Shown: one piece after another, positions 1 to 9,391 of the stretch
How the letters are laid out: each line of letters begins with the position of its first letter
Position numbering within the stretch: position 1 is the stretch's first letter
DNA from: Paenibacillus camerounensis
GTDB lineage: Bacteria; Bacillota; Bacilli; Paenibacillales; Paenibacillaceae
Reading direction: 5' to 3'
DNA: 64,000 nucleotides
Assembly: GCF_000723885.1 (NCBI RefSeq)
Contig: NZ_CCDG010000039.1
Span: forward strand, 1 to 64,000
Notes under the pieces: generated by a model
The model's database searches: none
Told to the model about the DNA's origin: nothing
The model's input: only the letters and a program-made list of their open reading frames with translations
Made by a program: the position numbers and the translations under genes

Positions 1-2
1 GC

Positions 3-1856
3 CTGCTGCGCAGCAGGCGGACTGTCCCGGGTATTGTGCTGGCCGCGGTTATTCTGCTGGTTCCGCTTCCGCTGTACGGTGCAGGACTCAAAGAGCCTGC
101 CGGGGACAGCATTACGGCTGCAGCCGGAGATGTAACTCCGGTTGACGCAGCAGACCCTGCAGCGCCGGGGAGCTACAGCTTCACGCACTTTACTTACGGC
201 AGCGGGAAAGACCTGCACCGCTCCGGATATGGCGCCGAGGTGCCCTTAATATCAGGTTCTGCTGATGCCTCTTCTTACATTAAGAGCTGGCCCAAGCTGC
301 GTACGATTTACTGGGGATTTGATTACACTGCGCTACCGCTCAATGCCCAGGTATGGATGCCTGAAGGCGAAGGCCCGTTTCCGCTGGTGCTGATGGTTCA
401 CGGCAATCATATGATGGAGGATTATTCGGAAGAAGGGTACGCGTACCTGGGTGAGCTGCTGGCCAGCCGGGGCTTCACAGCGGTATCGCTGGATGAGAAT
501 TTCCTGAACTATTCCGCCTGGTCCGGGATTCCGGATAATGACTTCAAGGTGAGGACCTGGATGATTCTGAAGCATCTGGAGCAAATCGGGGATTATGCGG
601 AGCAGCCGGGCAATCCCTTCTATCAGAAGGTCGATTATACCAAAACCGCACTGCTGGGCCACAGCCGCGGCGGCCAGGCGGTTGCAATGGCTGCTGATGC
701 CTCGCGCTGGTTCAAGGATGATCCTGTCCTGGCGGTCACAGACCAGTTCACCATCTCCTCCGTCATTGCCCTGGCTCCGACCGATAAAGCCATCGATGAC
801 CAGCAGGCCCGGCTGAAGGATGTCAGCTATCTGACACTGCAGGGCGCGCGGGACGGAGATGTGCATGATTTCTACGGTGACCGGCAATATATACGCTCCA
901 GCTACTCCAGCGGCTCGCCAGCCTTCAAAAGCTCGCTCTATATCGCCGATGCCAACCACAGCCAGTTCAATACCGACTGGGGGTTATATGACCAGACCCT
1001 GCCGGCCGGCCTGTTCTTAAGCCGGGCGCAGATTATGGACGGGGAGCAGCAGCGGCAGATAGCCAAGGCGTACGTATCTGCATTTCTTGAGACTACCCTG
1101 CATGGACAGAGTGTATACCGGGATTTATTCCGCGATTACCGCAGCGGACTGCAGTGGCTGCCGGATACGGCTTATTACAGCCGCTTCCAGAGCGGAGACT
1201 ACATCCCTGTAGCGAACTTCGACGAGGACCGGAACAAAAATACGGCAGCCGGCGGAACAGCGTCGGTGGACGGCCTAAGCTGGACTGAAGAAACCGCCAA
1301 GGACCGGGAATCCAAGAGCAAAGCAACCTATGGCCTTGTGCTTGCACATGATGCCGGAGCGGAGGAAGCCGGCTCTTACAGCATCACGCTTAAAGACAGC
1401 GTTGTCCGGGAGCTTGCAGAATCAGGTGCTGCCGGATTGACCTTCTCTATGGCAAACCGGAATGCCGACAATCCAGCAGAAGAAGATGCAGAACCGCTCG
1501 TCGCTGAAGCCGCTGCCCCGGCACCTGATGTCGAGGTTGAGCTGACCGACAGCAATGATGTCCGCGCCCGCCTGCCGCTGGATGAGGTGATGGACATTCT
1601 GCCGCTCCCGCAGACAGAATTCACCCTCAGCCCCTGGCTGGAGGGGAGGATCAGCGACGGCAAATACGGCGACCTGTCGGAAGCGGTATTCCAGACCTAT
1701 GAGCTGCCCTTTGAAAGCTTCCTGACAGAAGAACCCTCCCTTAACACGGAGGAGCTGACCGAGATTACCTTCTACCTGCAGGAGGAAGGCGACCGGATTA
1801 TGCTGGATGATATCGGCTTCTATACCGGGCATGATGGCCCCGGCGGATTATATTAG
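3..1856 (+). CDS. Secreted or membrane-anchored alpha/beta hydrolase, 5' end outside window
   Basis: The frame is open to the left edge, so the true start lies upstream; the first possible internal start is a GTG at 36. The visible N-terminus is Arg-rich followed by a hydrophobic stretch (LAAVILLVPLPLYGAG), consistent with a signal or membrane anchor. An alpha/beta hydrolase fold follows: HGNH oxyanion region, nucleophile elbow GHSRGG about 215 residues from the GTG, a DGDVHDF acidic segment and a late ANHSQF histidine. The last 200 residues are beta-rich and end in an ITFYL...IMLDDIGFY pattern typical of carbohydrate-binding-like jelly rolls. This suggests an esterase or lipase acting outside the cell. 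The substrate is unknown. Platelet-activating-factor-acetylhydrolase or chlorophyllase-like families are the closest in style. Confidence 0.75.
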   Translation: MLRSRRTVPGIVLAAVILLVPLPLYGAGLKEPAGDSITAAAGDVTPVDAADPAAPGSYSFTHFTYGSGKDLHRSGYGAEVPLISGSADASSYIKSWPKLRTIYWGFDYTALPLNAQVWMPEGEGPFPLVLMVHGNHMMEDYSEEGYAYLGELLASRGFTAVSLDENFLNYSAWSGIPDNDFKVRTWMILKHLEQIGDYAEQPGNPFYQKVDYTKTALLGHSRGGQAVAMAADASRWFKDDPVLAVTDQFTISSVIALAPTDKAIDDQQARLKDVSYLTLQGARDGDVHDFYGDRQYIRSSYSSGSPAFKSSLYIADANHSQFNTDWGLYDQTLPAGLFLSRAQIMDGEQQRQIAKAYVSAFLETTLHGQSVYRDLFRDYRSGLQWLPDTAYYSRFQSGDYIPVANFDEDRNKNTAAGGTASVDGLSWTEETAKDRESKSKATYGLVLAHDAGAEEAGSYSITLKDSVVRELAESGAAGLTFSMANRNADNPAEEDAEPLVAEAAAPAPDVEVELTDSNDVRARLPLDEVMDILPLPQTEFTLSPWLEGRISDGKYGDLSEAVFQTYELPFESFLTEEPSLNTEELTEITFYLQEEGDRIMLDDIGFYTGHDGPGGLY

Positions 1857-1884
1857 TCTGCTCTTATTCCTATAAGAAATACTC

Positions 1885-1927
1885 AAGGGCCTCCCGTGCA
1901 GCTATTCTGCAGTGAGGCCCTTCTTTT
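1885..1927. terminator. Terminator after the hydrolase gene
   Basis: A GC-rich stem (AGGGCCTC paired with GAGGCCCT, with an inner TGCAG/CTGCA) is followed by a T-rich tract on the plus strand. It sits between two convergent genes and could serve both. Confidence 0.7.
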
Positions 1928-2981
1928 ATTGCGGCAGAGGAATTACGCAGACCGGTGAAGCTGCTCCCAGCTCATATCCCGTAGGAATCAGGCGCCCGCT
2001 GTCATTATCAATCCGGAAAGAGACAATATTGCCGCTGTCCTGATTGGCGGCGAGCAGCATGCCGCCGATGATGGCGAAATTGCGCGGCGTCCGTCCGCCT
2101 GACTTCACCCAGTCGCCCGGCTTCAGCAGTCCCGTAGCTGTATCTATATAGAATAAAGCGATACTGTCGTGCCCGCGGTTGGATGCATACAGGAAGCGTC
2201 CGCAGGGTGACACATGAATATCTGCAGCAGTATCATCACTGCCGGCGGTATAACTCTCCGGCAGTGCGCTGATGCTCTGCAAAAGCTTCAGATCACCCTG
2301 CTGCTCATTGTTGGCAAACACCGTAATGGTGCTGTTCAGCTCATTAATCAGATAAATCCACTGCTTCGACGGGTGAACCGCCAGATGGCGCGGTCCTGAG
2401 CCCGGCGGCAGGTCAACCTCACGGTGTGTCACCAGCTTGCCGTCCTCAAGCCGGTAGATCAGCACCTGATCTATTCCTAGATCACATACCAGCACCCGTC
2501 CGCCGGTGCTGTCAGGAATGACAGAATGCGTATGAGGCGCATCCTGCCGGTCCTGGCGTATGCCTGAGCCTTGATGCTTTACCTGGCCGGACATGTCCCT
2601 GAGAGAACCGTCGGCATTCACCGGAAAGGCATTCACATTGCCGCCGCTGTAATTAGCAACGAATATGTAATCATCCTGCGGAGAGACTGACACATAGCAG
2701 GGTGCGCCGCCGTCTGTGCCTTTGCCTCCCAGCGGCTGCAGTGCCCCTGTGCCGGCTTCAACAGCAAAAGCATGAACCTCTCCCTCATCCTGCTCGCTTA
2801 CAGCATAAAGTACAGTCCCTTTTCCGTTCAGCGCCAGAAAAGACGGATTCTGGATACCTTTATGCCCGCCCAGCACCCGCATCTCTCCTGTATCCTCATT
2901 CAGGGCTCCCAGCAGAATAGCTTCTTGTTCTTTGCTATTATAAGTACCAATATAAAATAACGCTTCGTCAGGCTGTTTCAT
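1926..2981 (-). CDS. Lactonase family beta-propeller protein (6-phosphogluconolactonase-like)
   Basis: This 351-residue cytosolic protein has no signal peptide. It shows repeated beta-propeller blade motifs (YAVSE, IFVANYSGGNV, ILVCDLGIDQ, FLYASNRGHDSIALF, LLAANQDSGNIV), the pattern of the Pgl/YkgB lactonase family that hydrolyses 6-phosphogluconolactone or related sugar lactones. The length matches the family norm of about 340-350 residues. The ATG start has an AAAGGAG ribosome binding site six to eight bases upstream. It is monocistronic, convergent with the hydrolase gene. The actual substrate cannot be told from sequence; several family members act on other lactones. Confidence 0.85.
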   Translation of the reverse strand: MKQPDEALFYIGTYNSKEQEAILLGALNEDTGEMRVLGGHKGIQNPSFLALNGKGTVLYAVSEQDEGEVHAFAVEAGTGALQPLGGKGTDGGAPCYVSVSPQDDYIFVANYSGGNVNAFPVNADGSLRDMSGQVKHQGSGIRQDRQDAPHTHSVIPDSTGGRVLVCDLGIDQVLIYRLEDGKLVTHREVDLPPGSGPRHLAVHPSKQWIYLINELNSTITVFANNEQQGDLKLLQSISALPESYTAGSDDTAADIHVSPCGRFLYASNRGHDSIALFYIDTATGLLKPGDWVKSGGRTPRNFAIIGGMLLAANQDSGNIVSFRIDNDSGRLIPTGYELGAASPVCVIPLPQ

Positions 2982-3226
2982 GGCCGTATCTCCTTTGCGG
3001 TAAGCAGCAGCTTATTATTTGCACTTATTCACTTATTATATACCCTCTGCAGCGGATTCCGCTCCTGCTTCTATTCCTGTTATATCAGCATAACATGGTT
3101 ATATACCCCTCACACAGCCTGTGTTAAACACCCATTAATACAATATTATCCACATGGTTTAAACGCATTGCTTGAGGTTAATAGTAGACATCGAAGTTAA
3201 CACAAACCTAAAGGAGCTGAAGCAAA

Positions 3227-3487
3227 ATGAGTTTACTATGGATGCTTATTGTAGGCGGCGTAATCGGATGGCTGGCAGGACTGATTATGGGTAGAGACAT
3301 TCCGGGAGGCATTATCGGCAACATAATTGCCGGTATCCTTGGTTCATGGCTTGGCGGCATGCTGCTGGGCAGCTGGGGTCCTAAAATCAGTGACTTCTAC
3401 GTCTTCCCGTCCCTTATCGGTGCGATTCTGCTGATCTTCATCGTCAGCCTGATCCTTCGTTCGGTCGGCGGACGCAGCCGTTCTTAA
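3227..3487 (+). CDS. GlsB/YeaQ/YmgE family stress-response membrane protein
   Basis: This 86-residue, very hydrophobic protein has three predicted membrane segments (about residues 2-20, 26-46 and 60-80). It carries the family signatures GGVIGWLAGLIMG and GGIIGNIIAGILGSWLGG, and ends in a short basic tail. Transglycosylase-associated (GlsB) proteins are small stress-linked inner-membrane proteins of unclear biochemical role. The ATG is preceded by AAAGGAG. The gene is followed by a strong terminator and appears monocistronic. No sigma-B type promoter was recognised in the 245-base upstream gap. Confidence 0.9.
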   Translation: MSLLWMLIVGGVIGWLAGLIMGRDIPGGIIGNIIAGILGSWLGGMLLGSWGPKISDFYVFPSLIGAILLIFIVSLILRSVGGRSRS

Positions 3488-3533
3488 GCTGAATGAAGCA
3501 TAGCCTGGCATCTGCCAGGACACATACCTAGAC

Positions 3534-3569
3534 AAGAACCCGCCGGGGGCAGCCCCGGCGGGTTCTTTG
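3534..3569 (+). terminator. Terminator after the GlsB-family gene
   Basis: A perfect GC-rich stem (AAGAACCCGCCGGGG with CCCCGGCGGGTTCTT) with a very short loop, followed by TTTG. Confidence 0.85.
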
Positions 3570-3688
3570 TATATTCTTACAGACAATCGGCTCCGGCGGA
3601 ATAGACGCTGCGGCACATTCTGTTTACAAAAGTTTTTCTGCTATAATGAAGAAATAAGTGACACAAATCACAGAGAGGAACGTGGATT

Positions 3689-4195
3689 ATGGGCAATATT
3701 AACCCTTCGCTTCTGCATATAGGCTCTACGCTGGGAGCAGTGTTTATGGCGCTGATGGTTATTTTTATCCGCATGAAGGCAAGTGCTCGTCCAGTGACTA
3801 TCCGCAAAATATGGATTCCGCCGCTGGGCATGTCAACAGGCTTCGCCATGTTCGTGGTGCCTGAGGTCCGTTTTCCCTGGTGGTGGGCCGTGCTTGCCTT
3901 TCTGGTCGGCTGGTTCATTTTCGCATATCCGCTGATACGCAGCACCAAATTCGAAGAGCGGGACGGCCTGATCTACGCCCAGCGTTCCAAGAGCTTTGCT
4001 TTTATTCTGCTCGGCCTGCTGCTTGTGCGCACCGTGCTTCATGAGTTCATCAACCGGTATATCTCCGTTCCGCAGTCCGGCGGCCTGTTCTTTATTCTGG
4101 CCTTCGGGATGATTCTCCACTGGCGGGTGTTCATGTATAAGCATTACAACCTTATCTCTCCGCCGCAGGCCCGCATCCCGCAGCCGCGGAGTTAA
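3689..4195 (+). CDS. ccdC: CcdC-like membrane protein (cytochrome c biogenesis family)
   Basis: This 168-residue protein has five predicted membrane helices. It resembles Bacillus CcdC: an N-terminal segment ending in RMKASARPVT, then RKIWIPPLGMSTGFAMF, a WWWAV helix, a cytosolic RSTKFEERDGLIY loop, and a C-terminal MILHWRVFMYKHY. CcdC is encoded near ccdA in Bacillus but is dispensable for cytochrome c synthesis there, so its role is unsettled. Here there is no ccdA or resA neighbour. The ATG is preceded by GAGAGGAA. The downstream hairpin at 4239 ends the unit. Confidence 0.85.
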   Translation: MGNINPSLLHIGSTLGAVFMALMVIFIRMKASARPVTIRKIWIPPLGMSTGFAMFVVPEVRFPWWWAVLAFLVGWFIFAYPLIRSTKFEERDGLIYAQRSKSFAFILLGLLLVRTVLHEFINRYISVPQSGGLFFILAFGMILHWRVFMYKHYNLISPPQARIPQPRS

Positions 4196-4238
4196 GGCTG
4201 TACTATCTGTATATTATACCCGTACCGATGCACGCCAG

Positions 4239-4277
4239 AGCATTCCTTTCCCCTTAAGGGACAGGGAATGCTTTTTT
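4239..4277 (+). terminator. Terminator after ccdC
   Basis: The stem AGCATTCC...GGAATGCT, with an inner CCCT/AGGG, is followed by six T residues. Confidence 0.85.
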
Positions 4278-4516
4278 AGGTTATAGAGGACCTTGCGGCA
4301 CCGCAGGTGAAGCAGGAAGATAATTTTACTTCAGGTTTGTCAACTTTTATCCCTTATCCGCAGCTCACGCATACAATAGTAATATACAACCGCCCGGATT
4401 TTTCAACTTGATGTCAGGTAACTTGCGATGAGATCAGGTAAAATAAAACCATACTTAACCTCCGGCTTCTACAGGCGGGGACCGGGTATTACTTTTAGAG
4501 AGTGGGGACAAGGCAA
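4278..4516. other. Intergenic leader of the lactate dehydrogenase-like gene
   Basis: No gene is seen in this gap. It holds an 8-bp direct repeat TCAGGTAA at 4414 and 4434, 20 bp apart start to start (about two helical turns), with a TAAAAT hexamer overlapping the second copy. This could be a regulator site or promoter element. A convincing -35 box or Rex-type palindrome was not found. Confidence 0.35.
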
Positions 4517-5479
4517 TTGAAAACAAAATCGAGAAAAGTGGCAATCGTCGGCTCCGGCAATGTAGGCTCCAGCTGTGCCTATTCCATGGTCAATCAGGCG
4601 ATATGCGATGAGATCATGATGGTCGACCGCACCTATGACCGTGCGATGGCACAGGCGCTTGACCTCTCGCATTGCATGGATTTCACAGGAACCAGAACCA
4701 AGGTCTATGCCGGTACAGCCGGCGACTGCGGCAGCATGGATGTCGTCATCCTCACAGCAGGTGCTAATCCCAAGCCCGGACAGACAAGACTTGATGTGCT
4801 GGATGCCGCCGCTGTTATCACCAGAGAGATTGTCACCGAGATTATGGCCGGCGGGTTTGACGGGATTTTTGTAGTTGCTGCCAATCCGGTTGATATCGTC
4901 ACATATATGGTATGGAAAATTTCCGGGCTGCCGCGCCACCGCATTATCGGAACCGGCACCTCCATCGACTCCTCCCGCCTGAAGACACTGCTCTCCGATG
5001 TGTTCTCCATCGATCCGCGCAGCGTCAACGGTTATGCGCTCGGTGAGCACGGTGAATCCCAGTTCGTCGCCTGGTCGCATGTTACGATCGGCGGCAAGCC
5101 GCTGCTGCAGATCATGGAGCAGCACCGGGATCGGTTCAGCGGGCTTGATCTCGATGATCTTGCCCGTAAGACGAAGGATGCCGGCTGGGAAATCTTCACC
5201 CGCAAGGGCTCGACCCATTTCGGCATCGGCAGTGCGCTGGCTTACATCACCCGCTCCATCCTCAATGACGAGCACAAAATCATTGCCGTCTCCGCTATCC
5301 TTGACGGGGAGTACGGCCAGACCGGGGTCTGCGCCGGCGTGCCGGCCATTATCAGCGGCGGCGGTATCCAGGAGCTGCTTGAGCTGAATCTCAATGAGCA
5401 GGAAGCTGCCAGATTCAGCTCCTCCTGCGGCATTATCCGGGCCGGTATCGACAGCCTGCAGCTGGAGGAGACCGTATAG
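4517..5479 (+). CDS. ldh: L-lactate dehydrogenase-like 2-hydroxyacid dehydrogenase
   Basis: The protein is about 320 residues if it starts at the TTG at 4517, which has GGGG/AAGG purines 4-12 bases upstream; an in-frame GTG at 4502 is the alternative. It has the LDH layout: Rossmann GSGNVGSS near the N-terminus, DLSHCMDF, mobile loop [28 protein letters not shown] with the Asp and Arg of the active site, and catalytic His in GEHGES. The family reduces pyruvate to L-lactate with NADH and regenerates NAD when respiration is limited. The residue that is Gln102 in standard LDH (NQKPGETR) is Pro here, so the preferred 2-keto acid may differ. The unit is monocistronic with its own terminator. Confidence 0.85.
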   Translation: MKTKSRKVAIVGSGNVGSSCAYSMVNQAICDEIMMVDRTYDRAMAQALDLSHCMDFTGTRTKVYAGTAGDCGSMDVVILTAGANPKPGQTRLDVLDAAAVITREIVTEIMAGGFDGIFVVAANPVDIVTYMVWKISGLPRHRIIGTGTSIDSSRLKTLLSDVFSIDPRSVNGYALGEHGESQFVAWSHVTIGGKPLLQIMEQHRDRFSGLDLDDLARKTKDAGWEIFTRKGSTHFGIGSALAYITRSILNDEHKIIAVSAILDGEYGQTGVCAGVPAIISGGGIQELLELNLNEQEAARFSSSCGIIRAGIDSLQLEETV

Positions 5480-5498
5480 GCTCTGCCCGGCAACAGCA

Positions 5499-5547
5499 AG
5501 AACCCCCTCTATTCATAGCACTGCGCTATGGCGAGGGGGTTCTTTTT
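5499..5547. terminator. Bidirectional terminator between ldh and the chemoreceptor gene
   Basis: The stem AGAACCCCCTC with GAGGGGGTTCT is followed by TTTTTT on the plus strand. It lies between two convergent genes. Confidence 0.85.
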
Positions 5548-5559
5548 TATAACATCAGC

Positions 5560-7590
5560 TTAAGAGTATCTGCCGACTTCTTCCTTCAGCTCAGCCATCA
5601 TGGCTGTGAGGGCCTCCGCTTCAGACACCACCTTACCCATCAGCTCTTTCTGCTCTACAGAAGCCTCAGCTACCAGCTCGGCGTTCTCTGCGGAAGCCTT
5701 GGCAATGGTCAGCATATCCGTAACAGATGCCGTAATCTCTTGCGTGCCTGCAGACATCTCTTCGTTAATAGCCGATACATCCTGGATCTGCAGGGAAACC
5801 TCGCGCATGGAGGACCTTATATGCTCGAAGGAAGCTCCTACGTGGTTCATCTTGTCCATTCCGTCACCAATCTCTGTAATGCTCTTGTCCATGGACGCTG
5901 CGGCATTTGCCGTGGAAGACTGAATTTGCCGGATGAGCTCAACAATATGCACAATCGACGTATTTGTACGCTCAGCCAGCTTTTTCACTTCATTTGCAAC
6001 CACGCCGAAGCCGCGCCCGTGTTCGCCCGCTCTTGCGGCCTCGATGGAGGCGTTCAGCGACAGCAGCCCGGTCTGATTGGATATTTCAGAAATGACATCC
6101 ACAATCTGTCCGATCTGCCCCGACTGCTCTGTGAGGGTTGCAATCAGCTCCGAGGTCTGGCCGGCAGCAGCACTGATTACCTTCATCTGTTCAAGTGTCG
6201 ACTGAATCCCCAGATAACCCTGTTCCACCTCACTGTTCACGCTCTCCGCCTGGTCAGATACATTAACCGAGGATTCAGCAATCCGCTGCAGGCCGATCGC
6301 CATCTCTTCCGTAGCCCGCGCAGACTGCTCTGAGCCCTTGAACTGCTCTTCCATCCCGTGAGCAACTTCCCTGATAACTTCGGCAATCTCTGCGGAGGTG
6401 TTGGATGAATCATTGGCATATTTCAGCAGGCCCTTGGAGGAAATCGCAACCTCAGCCACTGCTGCGTCAATCATGCCGACAATACCGGACAGAGATTCAA
6501 TCATTTCGTTAATGCCCTTGCTCATCACGCCGATTTCATCGTTTGAGGTGACAGCCACCCTTTCGCTTAAGTGTCCCTCTGCAACCTTTTTCACTACCTG
6601 GGAGATAGCAGTCACCGGTTTAACCATCCGTTTAGTCAAGTAAAGCGCCAGCAATACAACAGCCAGAATTACAACTACCAGGAAGATGACGGCAATCATC
6701 TGTGCTGATTTCACCTTGGCATAGATTTCACTTTCGGGCACGTTAATCATCAGCTTCCAGCTGGTTCCCGGAACGTTCTGGTAATAAGTAATGACCTGGC
6801 TGCCGTCTTCGCCTTTATAGGTTTCGGAGCCGCTTTGTCCGGCCAGAATTTTTTTCAGTGCTGCCTTCATTTCGGCTCCGCCGGCGTATTCCGCAATATT
6901 TTTTCCGATACGCTGCGAATCATAGTGGGCATAATAGGTTCCGTCACCAGATACAACATATCCGTATCCGCTGTCAGCAACCTTAATATCCTTGCTCATC
7001 TCAATCATCACTTCGGGTGTAACCGAGAACGCTATGGCACCGGCGAACTGCTTGTCTGCTCCGGTAACCGGAACCACTATTGAAATAACATACTTGCTTA
7101 GGGGCTCAAGGTAGCTCATATCCGCCACAGCCGGCTGCAGGGTCTCTTTTGCCTTCAGAAAATAGTCCGCTGTCCCCATCTCGGCTGTCAGACCCAGCAT
7201 ATTGGTCAGCAGCCCGTCCTTATTAATTACGCTGTAGCCCTCAGACTGCCTGTCACTGTCCTCAATCACCTTAATGGCCGGAAATATGGTAGCCGGATTT
7301 GAAGTGTCGAATTCGGGATGCTGCGCAGCCAGCTCCTGCACCGCTGTGGTTTTGGACATCAGCCATTCATTAAGACGGGAGGTGTTCATTTCCAGAATTG
7401 TCTTCGCGTTCGTTTCACTGTCCTCTTTGGTCACCCCGCCGAAATAGGCTGTAAAAAAGAGGGTAGACCCGAGTAACGGTATGATCGATATGGCCAAAAT
7501 AATCAGAGACCATTTCCGCTGCATCGAGGCTGTTTTCTGCGTTTTTGCTTTCATTTTCATTTTTGTCCAAAGCTTCACTTCTTTTTCCAC
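5560..7590 (-). CDS. Methyl-accepting chemotaxis protein with extracellular Cache sensor
   Basis: This 676-residue protein has an N-terminal helix ([20 protein letters not shown]), an extracellular double-Cache-type domain of about 250 residues ([30 protein letters not shown]) and a second helix near residue 300 ([21 protein letters not shown]). A HAMP linker and a long signalling coil follow, with the conserved hairpin tip [50 protein letters not shown] (positions about 495-545). It relays small-molecule binding to CheA/CheW. The start is GTG, chosen because GGGAGG lies seven bases upstream. No CheR/CheB genes are nearby. Ligand unknown; dCache receptors often bind amino acids. Confidence 0.92.
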   Translation of the reverse strand: MEKEVKLWTKMKMKAKTQKTASMQRKWSLIILAISIIPLLGSTLFFTAYFGGVTKEDSETNAKTILEMNTSRLNEWLMSKTTAVQELAAQHPEFDTSNPATIFPAIKVIEDSDRQSEGYSVINKDGLLTNMLGLTAEMGTADYFLKAKETLQPAVADMSYLEPLSKYVISIVVPVTGADKQFAGAIAFSVTPEVMIEMSKDIKVADSGYGYVVSGDGTYYAHYDSQRIGKNIAEYAGGAEMKAALKKILAGQSGSETYKGEDGSQVITYYQNVPGTSWKLMINVPESEIYAKVKSAQMIAVIFLVVVILAVVLLALYLTKRMVKPVTAISQVVKKVAEGHLSERVAVTSNDEIGVMSKGINEMIESLSGIVGMIDAAVAEVAISSKGLLKYANDSSNTSAEIAEVIREVAHGMEEQFKGSEQSARATEEMAIGLQRIAESSVNVSDQAESVNSEVEQGYLGIQSTLEQMKVISAAAGQTSELIATLTEQSGQIGQIVDVISEISNQTGLLSLNASIEAARAGEHGRGFGVVANEVKKLAERTNTSIVHIVELIRQIQSSTANAAASMDKSITEIGDGMDKMNHVGASFEHIRSSMREVSLQIQDVSAINEEMSAGTQEITASVTDMLTIAKASAENAELVAEASVEQKELMGKVVSEAEALTAMMAELKEEVGRYS

Positions 7591-7770
7591 CTTTAGTCCT
7601 CCCAGCAGTATTAATTATCAGCTTCCATTTGCTGTAAATCTATACTGTTATATCGGCAAGAACAGACATTTTCCATTATATATAGCATTAAAAATAAGCC
7701 CATAGACCCACATTTTGGAATATAAAAAGGAGGTTTTTTCATATTTGCGGCATGCTAATGAAAACTATTC

Positions 7771-7799
7771 TTGCAATTATGCCCTGGCAGGAATAATAT
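7771..7799 (+). promoter_or_regulatory. Sigma-A promoter of the cation exporter gene
   Basis: TTGCAA at 7771-7776 and TAATAT at 7794-7799 are separated by exactly 17 bases. The ATG of the exporter lies 49 bases after the -10 hexamer. Confidence 0.7.
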
Positions 7800-7803
7800 T
7801 AAT

Positions 7804-7823
7804 ATATGAGCAGTTATTCATAT
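7804..7823. promoter_or_regulatory. Candidate ArsR/CzrA-type zinc operator
   Basis: The sequence ATATGAGCAGTTATTCATAT matches the inverted-repeat pattern of SmtB/CzrA-class operators (core TGA-N-CA-NN-T-N-TTCA). It begins four bases after the -10 box, so a bound repressor would block initiation. The likely repressor is the ArsR-family protein encoded convergently at 8913-9272. Confidence 0.65.
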
Positions 7824-7847
7824 GTTTGAGAAGAAAGGGGTTTACTT

Positions 7848-8822
7848 ATGAATCAGCACCGCCACGATCACGGCCATACTGGCCATACAGACTCTCATAA
7901 TCATAGTCACGGGCACCCTCACAACCACTCTCACGGACATGCCCATTCCCACGCCCCGGCAGACCGCAAAGGCCTGCTGATCGCACTAATTATTACCGGC
8001 GGGATTATGATTCTGGAATTTTTCGGGGGATTGATTACCAACAGCCTGGCGCTGCTGTCTGATTCCGGGCATATGCTCAGCGATACCGCTTCGCTGGCTT
8101 TAAGCCTGGTTGCAATGATTTTTGCCGTCAGACCGGCCTCGGCCAGGAATACCTACGGGTTCTACAGGTTCGAGATTATGGCTGCCCTGTTCAACGGCGT
8201 TACACTGTTTGTCATTGCCGGGTTCATTATGTGGGAAGCCTTCAAGCGCATCGGATCGCCTCCGGAAGTAGCGAGCGGGACTATGATGATTATCGCCGCA
8301 GTCGGTCTGCTCGCAAATCTGGTCAGTGCATGGTCGCTGATGCGTAAAAGCAAAGGCCATGAGAACATCAATATCCGCAGCGCCTATCTGCATATTGTCA
8401 GTGACGCTCTCGGTTCTGTCGGTGCCTTGCTGGCCGGACTGATCATGTCCCTGTTCTCCTGGTATCTCGCCGATCCTATCATTAGTGTGGCCGTTGCCCT
8501 CCTAATTCTGCGCAGCGCCTGGGGCGTGGTGAAGCAAGCCTTTCACATTCTGATGGAAGGCGCTCCCGATTCCGTGAATACTGATGCAGTCCGTGCCGCA
8601 CTCCTTACCCTTGATGGGGTTATAGAGGTTCATGATCTTCATATCTGGAGCATCACCTCAGGCCTGAATACGCTGAGCGGCCACCTGCTGATAGAGGAGC
8701 ACCGCAGCCATCAGGATATTCTGCAGCAGGCTGTAAGACTGATTGAGCAGGAGTTCAGCATCCGGCATATTACGCTGCAGGTGGAGAATTCCGCAATGCA
8801 GCACGGAGACTTGCCAGTGTAG
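7848..8822 (+). CDS. czcD: CDF family cation (Zn/Cd/Co) efflux transporter
   Basis: This 324-residue protein starts with a His-rich tail of about 30 residues (HRHDHGHTGHTDSHNHSHGH and onward) that probably binds metal. Six membrane helices follow, with the transport-site pairs of CDF proteins: DSGHMLSD in helix 2 and HIVSDALGS in helix 5. The C-terminal cytosolic ferredoxin-like domain has VHDLHIWSITSG and a late HITLQVE. The protein exports divalent metal in exchange for protons. The ATG has an AAGAAAGGGG ribosome binding site. A promoter and an ArsR-type operator lie directly upstream, so metal-induced expression is likely. Confidence 0.93.
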   Translation: MNQHRHDHGHTGHTDSHNHSHGHPHNHSHGHAHSHAPADRKGLLIALIITGGIMILEFFGGLITNSLALLSDSGHMLSDTASLALSLVAMIFAVRPASARNTYGFYRFEIMAALFNGVTLFVIAGFIMWEAFKRIGSPPEVASGTMMIIAAVGLLANLVSAWSLMRKSKGHENINIRSAYLHIVSDALGSVGALLAGLIMSLFSWYLADPIISVAVALLILRSAWGVVKQAFHILMEGAPDSVNTDAVRAALLTLDGVIEVHDLHIWSITSGLNTLSGHLLIEEHRSHQDILQQAVRLIEQEFSIRHITLQVENSAMQHGDLPV

Positions 8823-8854
8823 CCTGAACTGCAGATGGGTGACTCATACTATGC

Positions 8855-8901
8855 ACAAACAACCGTCCAGGGAGTTAATCACCCCAAGGACGGTTGTTTG
8901 T
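8855..8901. terminator. Bidirectional terminator between the exporter and arsR-type genes
   Basis: A perfect 14-bp stem (ACAAACAACCGTCC with GGACGGTTGTTTGT) lies between the two convergent genes. Confidence 0.8.
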
Positions 8902-8912
8902 CTGCAGCCAAT

Positions 8913-9272
8913 CTATTCGTGCCGGATATGCTCATGCGTCTGCAGGAAAATCTGCTCAACATGCGCGTCGTTCAGTGAATAAAATACGGTCTTGCCTTCT
9001 TTACGGCGTTTTACAATCCGCAGGTTGCGCAAATAACGGAGCTGATGGGAGACCGCCGACTGCCCCATATCCAGAATGGAGGACAGATCGTGCACGCACA
9101 GCTCCTGCTGCGATAAGGCGTAGATCATCCGCACCCTGGTAGGATCGCCAAGCGCCTTGAACATCTCGGCCATTTTATCCGTGGTTCCCCGGTCAGGCAT
9201 TGTGAGCGCCGCTGTCTCCGGCTCCGAGCCATTGCATGTGTTGTCGCATTCTTCAAGTGCTGCCGGTTCCAT
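8913..9272 (-). CDS. ArsR/SmtB family metal-sensing repressor
   Basis: This 119-residue winged-helix protein has its recognition helix around MGQSAVSHQLRYLRNLRIV and wing RRKEGKTVFYSL. The last helix carries Asp, His(+2), His(+13) and His(+16) (DAH...H..H), the exact spacing of the alpha-5 zinc site in CzrA and SmtB. The N-terminal tail also has CDNTC, and helix 3 has ELCVHDL, resembling the alpha-3N cysteine site of CadC. It probably represses the neighbouring CDF exporter and releases on zinc or a softer metal. The ATG is preceded by AGGAGGG. No clear operator was seen at its own promoter. Confidence 0.9.
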   Translation of the reverse strand: MEPAALEECDNTCNGSEPETAALTMPDRGTTDKMAEMFKALGDPTRVRMIYALSQQELCVHDLSSILDMGQSAVSHQLRYLRNLRIVKRRKEGKTVFYSLNDAHVEQIFLQTHEHIRHE

Positions 9273-9391
9273 GCTTCCGCCCTCCTAGTTAGCTTTCTCC
9301 GGTCTTGCCGGTCCTTAATCAGATTCTCTACGATTAATTATAGAAAAAATGTCCGGGAATGTCCATGGAGAAGGCTGGGCGGAGCGGCATT

